The position numbers and the translations under genes are program-made. Source: Clostridia bacterium (GTDB taxonomy: Bacteria > Bacillota > Clostridia > Oscillospirales > CAG-382). Taken from it: a stretch of DNA of 5,743 bases. A model generated the notes under the pieces. The model was not told the origin of the DNA. It made no database searches and was given only the letters and a program-made list of their open reading frames with translations. Shown here piece by piece: positions 1-5,743 of this stretch (the first letter of the stretch is position 1; each line of letters begins with the position of its first letter). Location: NCBI GenBank assembly GCA_017959195.1, contig JAGDBE010000093.1, positions 1 to 5,743 on the forward strand, given 5' to 3'.

Positions 1-16
1 ACATGCTTCTTTGTTA

Positions 17-32
17 GCGAAAGCCTTTTCGC
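17..32. repeat. small perfect inverted repeat (6-bp arms, 4-nt loop)
   Basis: The arms GCGAAA (17-22) and TTTCGC (27-32) are exact reverse complements around the loop GCCT. No T tract follows on either strand, so it does not look like an intrinsic terminator. It lies just beyond the tRNA terminator and may be a small structured element of the neighbouring transcript or chance. No gene is visible in bases 1-46. Confidence 0.25.
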
Positions 33-46
33 GAGAACATAGGCAT

Positions 47-94
47 AAAAAAATCGAGAACCCCGTACGCGTAATTGCGTGTCGAGGCTCTCGA
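47..94 (-). terminator. rho-independent terminator of the tRNA-Leu gene
   Basis: Read on the minus strand, a 9-bp stem (86-94 pairing with 54-62, with one G-U pair) closes a loop of about 23 nt. A run of seven U residues (A's at 47-53 on the plus strand) follows directly. The stem begins two bases after the encoded CCA of the tRNA, so it should end the tRNA transcript. A competing 6-bp hairpin, GTCGAG-GCT-CTCGAC (81-95), shares the first arm. The loop also contains the self-complementary stretch ACGCGT. Confidence 0.8.
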
Positions 95-95
95 C

Positions 96-182
96 TGGTG
101 CGGGTAAGAGGACTTGAACCTCCACGAAGTTGCCCCCACCAGAACCTGAATCTGGCGCGTCTGCCAATTCCGCCATACCCGC
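96..182 (-). tRNA. tRNA-Leu, anticodon CAG, 3' CCA encoded
   Basis: The minus strand folds into a complete class II tRNA of 87 nt. The acceptor arms GCGGGTA (182-176) and TACCCGC (106-100) pair over 7 bp. The discriminator A is at 99 and CCA is encoded at 98-96. The D-arm contains GGCAGA. The anticodon stem CCAGA/TCTGG encloses the loop TTCAGGT, placing anticodon CAG at 148-146, which reads leucine codon CUG. A long variable arm (about TGGGGGCAACTTCGT) and a T-arm with GGAGG-TTCAAGT-CCTCT follow. The long variable arm and discriminator A are leucine identity features. It has its own promoter (205-233) and terminator (47-94), so it appears to be transcribed alone, diverging from the ABC exporter genes. 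Confidence 0.97.
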
Positions 183-204
183 GTGTTTTCCGCTGACAAG
201 GTAC

Positions 205-233
205 ATTATATCATCACAATCCGATTTAGTCAA
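205..233 (-). promoter_or_regulatory. sigma-70/SigA-type promoter of the tRNA-Leu gene
   Basis: On the minus strand the -35 box is TTGACT (233-228), the spacer is 17 bp and the -10 box is a perfect TATAAT (210-205). Transcription should start near 198, about 16 nt before the mature 5' end at 182, leaving a short leader for RNase P to remove. Upstream of the -35 box is an A-tract (minus-strand CAAGAAAAAAACTC, 247-234) that could act as an UP element, as is common for stable-RNA genes. Confidence 0.88.
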
Positions 234-250
234 GAGTTTTTTTCTTGCAG

Positions 251-266
251 AAAAACCGCTGTTTTT
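251..266. repeat. inverted repeat between the two divergent promoters
   Basis: AAAAAC (251-256) and GTTTTT (261-266) are exact inverted arms around CGCT. The repeat ends one base before the -35 box of the exporter promoter and sits between that box and the A-tract of the tRNA promoter. It could be an operator or an UP-like AT tract. The low complexity of the arms makes chance equally plausible. Confidence 0.25.
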
Positions 267-267
267 G

Positions 268-296
268 TTGACAGTTAATATATGTTTTTGTATAAT
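268..296 (+). promoter_or_regulatory. consensus SigA promoter of the ABC exporter operon
   Basis: A perfect TTGACA (268-273), a 17-bp spacer and a perfect TATAAT (291-296) are present. The start point should lie near 303, giving a leader of only about 35 nt before the ATG at 338. That is too short for a riboswitch or leader-peptide attenuator. The sequence upstream of the -35 box is rich in A and T tracts. As written, this promoter should be strong unless a repressor acts on it. Confidence 0.9.
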
Positions 297-323
297 ATAT
301 AGGAATTGAACTTTTCAGGGGAA

Positions 324-329
324 AGGAAG
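324..329 (+). promoter_or_regulatory. ribosome-binding site of the first ABC gene (decides the start)
   Basis: AGGAAG lies 8 nt before the ATG at 338 and only 5 nt before an in-frame TTG at 335 that directly precedes it. The spacing and the stronger codon favour ATG 338. The TTG start would add a single residue. Confidence 0.65.
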
Positions 330-337
330 ATAAATTG

Positions 338-2080
338 ATGCTCAAACGTCTGGCAGAAAGCATAAGAGAATATAAACTGCCGACAATCATGACCGTCGTG
401 CTCATCGCGCTCGAGTCTGTCATTGAAGCAATGATTCCGTTTGTAACCGCGTCGCTGATAAATCATATTCAGTCCGGCACAGATATGGAAACAATAATCA
501 AAAGCGGAGCGCTGCTTGTTGCCATGGCGGTGGTTTCGCTTACTTTCGGCGCGCTTTCCGGCTATATCAGCTCAAAAGCGTCTGCCGGCTTTGCCAAAAA
601 TTTAAGACACGATATTTTCGCAAGAATACAAACCTTTTCGTTTGAGAATATAGACAATTTCTCGGCAACTTCACTTGTTACGAGAATGACGACCGACGTA
701 ACCAACGTTCAGATGGCGTATATGATGACGATAAGAATCGCGGTGCTTTCGCCGCTGCTGCTCACTTTTTCGATAATCATGGCGTTTATCATGGGCGGAA
801 AGCTCGCATTCTCGTTCGTAATAATGGTACCGTTCCTCGCAACCGGACTTATGCTGGTGGCGAAATTTGCCATGCCCGCGTTTTCAAGGGTTTTCAAAAA
901 ATACGATAAACTGAACGAATCCATCGAGGAAAACGTAAGGGGCATGCGCGTCGTAAAGGGCTTTTCGAGAGAAGAATACGAGAAAAAGAAGTTTTTCAAG
1001 GCGGCTGACGACATAAGGGCCGATTTCACGAAGGCCGAGCGCATTGTGGCGTTAAACAGCCCGCTCATGCAGATCTGCATATATTTCAATATGATTTTCG
1101 TGCTGTTCGTCGGCTCGAAACTTATAATTACGAGCGGAGGAGAGGTCATCGGCATAGGACAGATATCCGCAATGCTCAATTACGGCGTGATGGTGCTTAT
1201 CCAGCTCATGGCGCTTTCGTTCGTCTTCGTAATCATAACGATAGCAAGGGAGTCCATGAAGCGTATTTACGAGGTTTTGTCCGCCGTTTCGACGATTACC
1301 GATAAGGAAGACGCCGTAAAGACGGTTAACGACGGCTCTGTCGATTTTGATAACGTAAGTTTCAAATATTCAATGACCGCGGAAAAGGAAACGCTTTCAA
1401 ATATCAATTTACATATAGATTCGGGCATGACAGTCGGCATTCTCGGCGGAACCGGATCGGGAAAATCCATTCTGGTGCAGCTCATTCCGCGTCTGTACGA
1501 TACGCTTAAAGGAAAAGTGTCGGTGGGCGGCGTCGACGTAAGAGATTACGATTTAAAGACGCTCAGAGACGCCGTTGCGGTGGTTTTGCAGAAAAATCTT
1601 CTGTTTTCCGGCACGATAAAGGAAAATTTGAGATGGGGCGACGAAAACGCGACCGACGAGGAGATTTACGAGGCGTGCAGACTTGCCCAGGCGGACGATT
1701 TTATAAGAAGCTTCCCCGACGGATACGATACGAAGATAGAGCAGGGCGGCACAAACGTGTCGGGCGGTCAGAAACAGAGACTGTGTATTGCGAGAGCACT
1801 GCTTAAAAAGCCGAAAATACTCATTCTCGACGACTCCACAAGCGCAATAGATACCAAAACCGACGCAAAACTCCGCGAAAGCTTTGAAAAATATATCCCT
1901 TCAACAACGAAAATCATTATCGCGCAGCGCGTTTCGTCGGTTGAAAACGCGGATCTTATAATAGTTATGGATAACGGATTTATAAGCGATAAGGGCACTC
2001 ACGAAGAATTGCTCGAAAGATGCGGTATTTACAGGGAAATCTATTTCCAACAGACAAACGGGGGAAAAGACGTTGAATAA
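338..2080 (+). CDS. heterodimeric ABC exporter half-transporter, degenerate-site subunit (TM287/BmrC-like)
   Basis: This encodes a 580-residue fusion of a six-helix membrane domain (about residues 1-310) and an ATP-binding domain (about 330-570), the usual size of an ABCB-type half-exporter. Visible motifs (ATG = residue 1) are the A-loop Tyr344, Walker A GGTGSGKS (370-377), Q-loop Gln418, signature VSGGQ (474-478) and Walker B ILILD ending at Asp498. Two catalytic positions are altered. Residue 499, normally the catalytic Glu, is Asp, and the H-loop His is Gln530 (IAQRVSS). These are the changes found in the non-catalytic partner of heterodimeric exporters such as TM287 of Thermotoga and BmrC (YheI) of Bacillus, so it is not a decayed gene. 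It should pair with the product of the next gene, which overlaps it by 8 bp, to export hydrophobic compounds, peptides or lipids across the cell membrane. The substrate cannot be read from the sequence; drug efflux is the usual database label. An alternative TTG start is at 335. Confidence 0.95.
   Translation: MLKRLAESIREYKLPTIMTVVLIALESVIEAMIPFVTASLINHIQSGTDMETIIKSGALLVAMAVVSLTFGALSGYISSKASAGFAKNLRHDIFARIQTFSFENIDNFSATSLVTRMTTDVTNVQMAYMMTIRIAVLSPLLLTFSIIMAFIMGGKLAFSFVIMVPFLATGLMLVAKFAMPAFSRVFKKYDKLNESIEENVRGMRVVKGFSREEYEKKKFFKAADDIRADFTKAERIVALNSPLMQICIYFNMIFVLFVGSKLIITSGGEVIGIGQISAMLNYGVMVLIQLMALSFVFVIITIARESMKRIYEVLSAVSTITDKEDAVKTVNDGSVDFDNVSFKYSMTAEKETLSNINLHIDSGMTVGILGGTGSGKSILVQLIPRLYDTLKGKVSVGGVDVRDYDLKTLRDAVAVVLQKNLLFSGTIKENLRWGDENATDEEIYEACRLAQADDFIRSFPDGYDTKIEQGGTNVSGGQKQRLCIARALLKKPKILILDDSTSAIDTKTDAKLRESFEKYIPSTTKIIIAQRVSSVENADLIIVMDNGFISDKGTHEELLERCGIYREIYFQQTNGGKDVE
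2060..2064 (+). promoter_or_regulatory. ribosome-binding site for the TTG start of the second ABC gene
   Basis: GGGGG, followed by AAAAG, lies inside the end of the upstream gene, 8 nt before the TTG at 2073. This spacing and the 8-bp gene overlap support TTG as the true start and suggest translational coupling, which helps make equal amounts of the two partners. The next in-frame ATG (2151) would remove 26 residues of the basic N-terminal segment. Confidence 0.6.
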
Positions 2081-4028
2081 AGAAACACAAGCGAAAAAAA
2101 CCGAAAAAGCGAAGTTCAGCTTTAAAACGCTGGGCAGAGTTTTTTCGCTCATGTTCAAGTTAAAGCCCGGAATGACGGTCGCAATCACCTTGTTCATAAT
2201 GTTTTCGGCGCTCGTTTCCTCGATACCGTCGCTGTTCGTGCAGAAGGTGCTCAAAATCGTTACAGACTGCCTGGAAAGCGCGTCTTATGACGTGTCGGCG
2301 GTCGACTGGGAAACAGCGAAAACGCTCATAGTGCCGTATCTCGTGATACTTGCGTCGCTGTATTTTATTTCAATGGTGCTTATCACGACTTATAACCAGC
2401 TGGGCGTAATAACGGTCCAGAAGTACATTTCTGCACTCAGAGTAAAGATGTTCAACGGCATGCAGAACCTGCCGATAAGATATTTCGATACCCATAAGCA
2501 CGGCGATATAATGAGCTATTACACAAACGATATAGATACTCTGCGCGAACTGCTCATGAACGCGGTGCCCGCGGTGATACAGTCGGGCGTTATAATAACG
2601 ACGGTGCTGTTTTTAATGCTGTGGTTCAGCGTTTGGATGACGCTCGTTGTGGCGCTGGGTATTGCGCTTATGCTCTTCGTTTCGAAAAAGGTAACCAACG
2701 GCGCGTCAAAGTATTTCAGACAGCAGCAGAAATCGATGGGTAAAATCGAGGGCTATGTTCAGGAAATAATCAACGGCGAAAAGGTCGTAAAGGTCTTCAA
2801 TATGGAAGAAAACGTAAAGAAGGGCTTTGACGAGGTAAACGGCGAATGGTTCGGAACGAGCTTCAAGGCGCACGCCGACGCAAGCGTGCTTGCTCCGATA
2901 ATACTCAATATAGGCAACGTGCTTTACGTGCTCTGCGCGACGGTCGGCGGCATACTTATACTCAATAAGGTGCCGAATATCGGCATAAAGAGTATCTTTT
3001 CGGGCGTAAGCGTGCTCGGAGTCGACGTGCTCGTGCCGTTTATGAGCATGACAAAGCAGTTCACCGGCAACGTGAATAACGCGTCCCAGCAGATAAACAG
3101 CATAGAAACCGGCATGGCGGGCGCCGAGAGAATTTTCGCGCTCATGGACGAAAAGCCTGAAATCGACGACGGCTACGTAACTCTCGTAAACGCGAAAACC
3201 GATAAAGACGGAAACATAACCGAAAGCGAAGAGAGAACGAATAAATGGGCGTGGCGCCATCCTCATACCGACGGAACGCTGACGTATACGCCGCTTCTCG
3301 GCGACGTAACGCTGAATGGAGTGGACTTTCCGTACGACGGCGAAAAGGAAGTCCTGCACGACGTTTCGGTGTATGCACAGCCGGGCCAGAAGGTCGCGTT
3401 TGTGGGCGCTACCGGCGCGGGAAAGACGACTATCGCGAATTTGCTTAACCGCTATTACGATATCGCCGACGGAAAAATAAGATACGACGGAATAAATATC
3501 AATAAAATAAAGAAATCCGATCTGAGACGCTCTCTCGGCATAGTTTTGCAGGATACGAACCTCTTTTCGGGCACGATTATGGAAAATATCCGCTACGGAA
3601 GACTTGACGCGACGGACAAAGAGTGTAAGGAGGCCGCAAAGCTTGCGGGCGCCGACGATTTTATAACGAGACTTCCGAACGGCTACGAAACCGCGCTTTC
3701 AAATAACGGCTCAAATCTGTCGCAGGGGCAGAGACAGCTGCTTTCTATCGCAAGAGTGGCGGTTGCGAACCCGCCTGTAATGATACTTGACGAAGCGACC
3801 TCGTCTATCGACACGAGAACGGAAGCGATAGTGCAGAGGGGCATGGATAAGCTCATGGAGGGCAGAACGGTGTTCGTAATAGCGCATAGACTGTCAACGA
3901 TAATGAATTCCGACGTAATAATGGTACTCGACCACGGCAGGATAATCGAAAGAGGAGACCACGAAAAACTGCTTTTGGAAAAGGGAGTTTACTACCAGCT
4001 TTATACGGGCGCGTTCGAACTCGAATAA
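2073..4028 (+). CDS. heterodimeric ABC exporter half-transporter, catalytic subunit (TM288/BmrD-like)
   Basis: This encodes 651 residues: a Lys-rich cytoplasmic N-terminus (about 1-25), a six-helix membrane domain (to about 350) and an ATP-binding domain (about 410-650). Motifs (TTG = residue 1) are the A-loop Tyr421, Walker A GATGAGKTT (445-453), Q-loop Gln493, Walker B MILD (Asp573) with catalytic Glu574, D-loop SSID and H-loop His605 (IAHRLST). The signature is LSQGQ (549-553) rather than LSGGQ, so it faces the defective Walker site of the partner. The complete site combines this protein's Walker motifs with the partner's VSGGQ. The protein is about 50-70 residues longer than a simple half-exporter. 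Much of the excess is a charged, soluble insert at about 366-409, with WAWRHPH at 392-398, between the membrane and ATPase domains. From memory, similar inserts occur in BmrD-like proteins of Clostridia; this was not checked by alignment. The gene starts at TTG within the end of the upstream gene. No terminator hairpin follows it before the next promoter. Confidence 0.95.
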   Translation: MNKETQAKKTEKAKFSFKTLGRVFSLMFKLKPGMTVAITLFIMFSALVSSIPSLFVQKVLKIVTDCLESASYDVSAVDWETAKTLIVPYLVILASLYFISMVLITTYNQLGVITVQKYISALRVKMFNGMQNLPIRYFDTHKHGDIMSYYTNDIDTLRELLMNAVPAVIQSGVIITTVLFLMLWFSVWMTLVVALGIALMLFVSKKVTNGASKYFRQQQKSMGKIEGYVQEIINGEKVVKVFNMEENVKKGFDEVNGEWFGTSFKAHADASVLAPIILNIGNVLYVLCATVGGILILNKVPNIGIKSIFSGVSVLGVDVLVPFMSMTKQFTGNVNNASQQINSIETGMAGAERIFALMDEKPEIDDGYVTLVNAKTDKDGNITESEERTNKWAWRHPHTDGTLTYTPLLGDVTLNGVDFPYDGEKEVLHDVSVYAQPGQKVAFVGATGAGKTTIANLLNRYYDIADGKIRYDGININKIKKSDLRRSLGIVLQDTNLFSGTIMENIRYGRLDATDKECKEAAKLAGADDFITRLPNGYETALSNNGSNLSQGQRQLLSIARVAVANPPVMILDEATSSIDTRTEAIVQRGMDKLMEGRTVFVIAHRLSTIMNSDVIMVLDHGRIIERGDHEKLLLEKGVYYQLYTGAFELE

Positions 4029-4052
4029 ATTGTTAAAAACATATTAAATCAC

Positions 4053-4081
4053 TTGACAATATAACTTATTATAGGTATAAT
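4053..4081 (+). promoter_or_regulatory. consensus SigA promoter of the amino-acid symporter gene
   Basis: A perfect TTGACA (4053-4058), a 17-bp spacer and a perfect TATAAT (4076-4081) lie in the 94-bp AT-rich gap after the exporter operon. The expected start near 4088 gives a leader of about 35 nt with no room for a riboswitch. No hairpin with a T tract is seen between 4029 and 4052, so transcripts from the exporter operon may also read through into this gene. Confidence 0.9.
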
Positions 4082-4122
4082 GTTGAATATATTTTATTAA
4101 TTAAATTTAGCACGGAGGATTT

Positions 4123-5550
4123 ATGGAAAACTTTGTAAAAATCATTGAAGACGTAAACTCAGTCGTAAACGGCTTTGCCTGGGGCCCGATAATGCTCGTC
4201 CTTCTGGTAGGCACGGGAATTTATTTAAGCATAAGAACCGGATTTATCCAGATAACGAAATTCGGGTACATTTTCAAAAGCACCGTAGGTTCTCTGTTCA
4301 AGAAAAGGGCTAAGGACGACGGAGTAAACCTCTCGCCGTTCCAGGCGGTAACCACCGCTCTTGCGGGCACGGTAGGAACCGGAAACATAGCGGGCGTTAC
4401 GGGAGCGCTTTTCGTAGGCGGTCCGGGCGCACTGTTCTGGATGTGGATTTCCGCATTTTTCGGAATGTGCACCAAATTTTCCGAAATAACGCTTGCAATG
4501 AAATATAGGGAAAAAGATGAAAAAGGCTTTTTCCACGGCGGTCCGATGTATTATATAACGCACGGCCTCGGTAATGGCTGGAAATGGCTGTCGGTAATAT
4601 TTGCCGCTCTCGGCGGTCTTGCATGCTTCGGCATAGGAAACATCGCGCAGTCGAGCGAAATTTCGGGCGCGGTTCTCGGACTTGTAAACGTTGACGCTGC
4701 GGATCCCAAAGCAAATACAATAAAGCTTATCGTAGGTATTGCGCTTGCCGTGCTTGTTGCGATAGTCGTAATCGGCGGAGCAAAGAGAATAGGCACGGTA
4801 ACCTCCTACCTTGTTCCGGTAATGGCGATTTTCTATATCGTTGCGGGCATTGTACTTATAGTTATGCGCATAACCGACGTTCCCGCGGCATTCGGACAGA
4901 TTTTTTCCGAAGCGTTTTCATTGCGCTCGATAGGCGGCGGTATTTTCGGATACGTAATAATGAACGCAATAAAGCAGGGCTTTGCGAGAGGCGTTTTCTC
5001 GAACGAAGCAGGTCTCGGTTCGGCTCCTATAGCTCATGCGTCCTCCTCGACGGAAGAGCCGGTTGAACAGGCAATGTGGGGCGTGTTCGAAGTGTTTGTG
5101 GATACGATAGTTATCTGCTCGATTACCGGTCTTGCCGTAATTCTCTCAGGCGTTCTGAATACGGAAGGCGGACTTGGCGCGTTCGCGTCAAAGGGCGTTG
5201 CCGTGGCGACCGCGTTCAACAACATTCTCCCCGGAACGCTCGGCGGATTTATAATACAGCTGAGCATACTGTTCTTCGCACTGTCGACAATTCTCGGCTG
5301 GTGCTTCTACGGAGAAACCTGCTGGGCATACCTCACAAAAAACAATAAAATTGCCGATATGATATTCAAAGTAGTGTTCATTTTAGTATGCGTTCTCGGT
5401 GCAACGGGCTCCGGTACGCTCATGTGGGACCTTTCGGACACCTTCAACGGACTGATGGCAATACCTAACCTTGTAGCACTCCTGCTCCTTAGCGGCGTTG
5501 TTGCAAAGGAAACGAAAAGGTATTTTTCCGAGCATAAAAAACAGAAATAA
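4123..5550 (+). CDS. AGCS-family sodium (or proton)/amino-acid symporter (alanine, glycine or glutamine type)
   Basis: This encodes a 475-residue polytopic membrane protein, the usual length for the alanine-or-glycine:cation symporter family (Na_Ala_symp; AlsT, DagA, MmAgcS). Hallmarks are all present: the N-terminal helix-break motif AGTVGTGNIAG (81-91), HGGPMYYI after a charged loop, the highly conserved FSNEAGLGSAP (292-302), and GWCFYGETCW (392-401) in the C-terminal half. About ten or eleven hydrophobic helices are visible, with a basic C-terminal tail (KETKRYFSEHKKQK). Family members import a small neutral amino acid with Na+ or H+. Characterised relatives take alanine or glycine (MmAgcS) or glutamine (Bacillus AlsT), and the sequence alone does not decide which. 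The ATG at 4123 is preceded by GGAGG (4114-4118) at short spacing. The gene has its own promoter and ends 108 bp before a terminator hairpin. No frameshift or missing motif is seen. Confidence 0.95.
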   Translation: MENFVKIIEDVNSVVNGFAWGPIMLVLLVGTGIYLSIRTGFIQITKFGYIFKSTVGSLFKKRAKDDGVNLSPFQAVTTALAGTVGTGNIAGVTGALFVGGPGALFWMWISAFFGMCTKFSEITLAMKYREKDEKGFFHGGPMYYITHGLGNGWKWLSVIFAALGGLACFGIGNIAQSSEISGAVLGLVNVDAADPKANTIKLIVGIALAVLVAIVVIGGAKRIGTVTSYLVPVMAIFYIVAGIVLIVMRITDVPAAFGQIFSEAFSLRSIGGGIFGYVIMNAIKQGFARGVFSNEAGLGSAPIAHASSSTEEPVEQAMWGVFEVFVDTIVICSITGLAVILSGVLNTEGGLGAFASKGVAVATAFNNILPGTLGGFIIQLSILFFALSTILGWCFYGETCWAYLTKNNKIADMIFKVVFILVCVLGATGSGTLMWDLSDTFNGLMAIPNLVALLLLSGVVAKETKRYFSEHKKQK

Positions 5551-5553
5551 TAA

Positions 5554-5637
5554 AGTAAAATAAAAAAGCTCTCACATTTCAAGGACATTCAGCAGGAGCA
5601 GGAGTACGCGCTCAAGAAGGAGATGAACGGGAAATAA
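5554..5637 (+). pseudogene. start-less coding-like remnant, possible C-terminal gene fragment
   Basis: The frame is open from 5554 to a TAA at 5635-5637. From about 5569 it reads LSHFKDIQQEQEYALKKEMNGK, a charged, helix-forming peptide that looks like the end of a protein. There is no start codon or ribosome-binding site before it; the DNA upstream (5551-5567) is almost pure A/T. Base use changes sharply at about 5568 to AAG, GAG, CAG and CTC codons, unlike the AAA/GAA mix of the neighbouring symporter. A terminator follows 20 bases later, as it would after a real gene end. I do not recognise the parent protein. It may be the tail of a deleted or duplicated gene, or simply a 3' untranslated region. 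The only ATG gives a four-residue peptide, so it is not expressed as an independent gene. Confidence 0.35.
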
Positions 5638-5657
5638 TCCACTGATTCAGGGCGCAT

Positions 5658-5706
5658 AAAAAACCAGTCCCCGGTTGTTGCCGGAGGCTGGTTTCTTCAT
5701 TTTTTT
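5658..5706. terminator. bidirectional rho-independent terminator
   Basis: AAACCAG (5661-5667) pairs with CTGGTTT (5688-5694). Inside this, CCGG (5671-5674) pairs with CCGG (5681-5684) around the loop TTGTTG, giving a long, GC-rich hairpin. On the plus strand seven T's follow at 5700-5706 after a 5-nt gap. On the minus strand the stem runs straight into six U's (the A's at 5658-5663), so it is at least as good in that direction. It should end the symporter transcript and possibly a converging minus-strand gene lying beyond the window. Confidence 0.82.
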
Positions 5707-5743
5707 CAAGAAATCAAAGGCGCGATTGTGCTCGCTTTAACGT

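Noticed and set aside
11..196. 61-codon open frames on both strands across the tRNA gene
   Set aside because: They span the tRNA, its terminator and its leader, so they are chance frames rather than proteins.
709..1179. 156-codon minus-strand open frame inside the first ABC gene
   Set aside because: It is antisense to conserved transmembrane coding sequence with no ribosome-binding site or recognisable domain, so it is a shadow frame.
1829..1927. Reading the Asp499 and Gln530 changes as a sign of pseudogene decay
   Set aside because: The frame is intact, all other motifs are perfect, and the same two substitutions define the non-catalytic partner of known heterodimeric exporters.
2706..3359. 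217-codon open frame on the minus strand inside the second ABC gene
   Set aside because: It lies wholly inside a clearly functional gene on the other strand, has an arginine- and tyrosine-rich low-credibility composition, and shows no family motif. It is a codon-bias shadow.
5591..5604. AGCAGG-AGCAGG tandem repeat
   Set aside because: Only two 6-bp copies, explained by Gln/Glu codons in the coding-like remnant. It is not a meaningful repeat array.
5706..5741. Possible 3' end of a minus-strand gene converging on the 5658-5706 terminator
   Set aside because: Two minus-strand frames reach a stop here, but only about 10 codons are inside the window and neither gives a recognisable protein end. 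The bidirectional terminator makes such a gene plausible, but it cannot be supported.

Overview
The window looks like an ordinary chromosomal segment of a low-to-moderate-GC Gram-positive bacterium, most likely an anaerobic member of the Clostridia (Bacillota). The basis is indirect. The genes use ATA, AGA and TTG/ATG starts freely. Ribosome-binding sites are GGAGG-like. Intergenic DNA is very AT-rich next to GC-richer genes. All three promoters are near-perfect housekeeping-sigma promoters with 17-bp spacers. The two ABC proteins resemble the heterodimeric exporters common in Bacillota. A species cannot be named from this sequence.

Layout: on the minus strand, a tRNA-Leu gene (anticodon CAG, CCA encoded) lies at 96-182, with its promoter at 205-233 and a rho-independent terminator at 47-94. 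Diverging from it, a consensus promoter at 268-296 drives two overlapping plus-strand genes, 338-2080 and 2073-4028. They encode the two halves of a type IV (ABCB-like) ABC exporter. A second consensus promoter at 4053-4081 drives an AGCS-family sodium/amino-acid symporter at 4123-5550. The last 193 bases hold no intact gene. They contain a start-less, coding-like stretch (5554-5637) and a strong hairpin with A and T tracts on its two sides (5658-5706) that can terminate transcription in both directions.

The two ABC genes fit together as one machine. The first protein lacks the catalytic Glu and the H-loop His (Asp and Gln instead) but has an intact VSGGQ signature. The second has the Glu and His but an altered LSQGQ signature. 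In the heterodimer this gives one canonical and one degenerate ATP site, as in TM287/288 and BmrCD. The symporter has its own promoter and no evident functional link to the exporter, though no terminator separates them. I found no CRISPR array, insertion sequence, phage gene, toxin-antitoxin pair or riboswitch. The least explained item is the coding-like remnant at 5554-5637.
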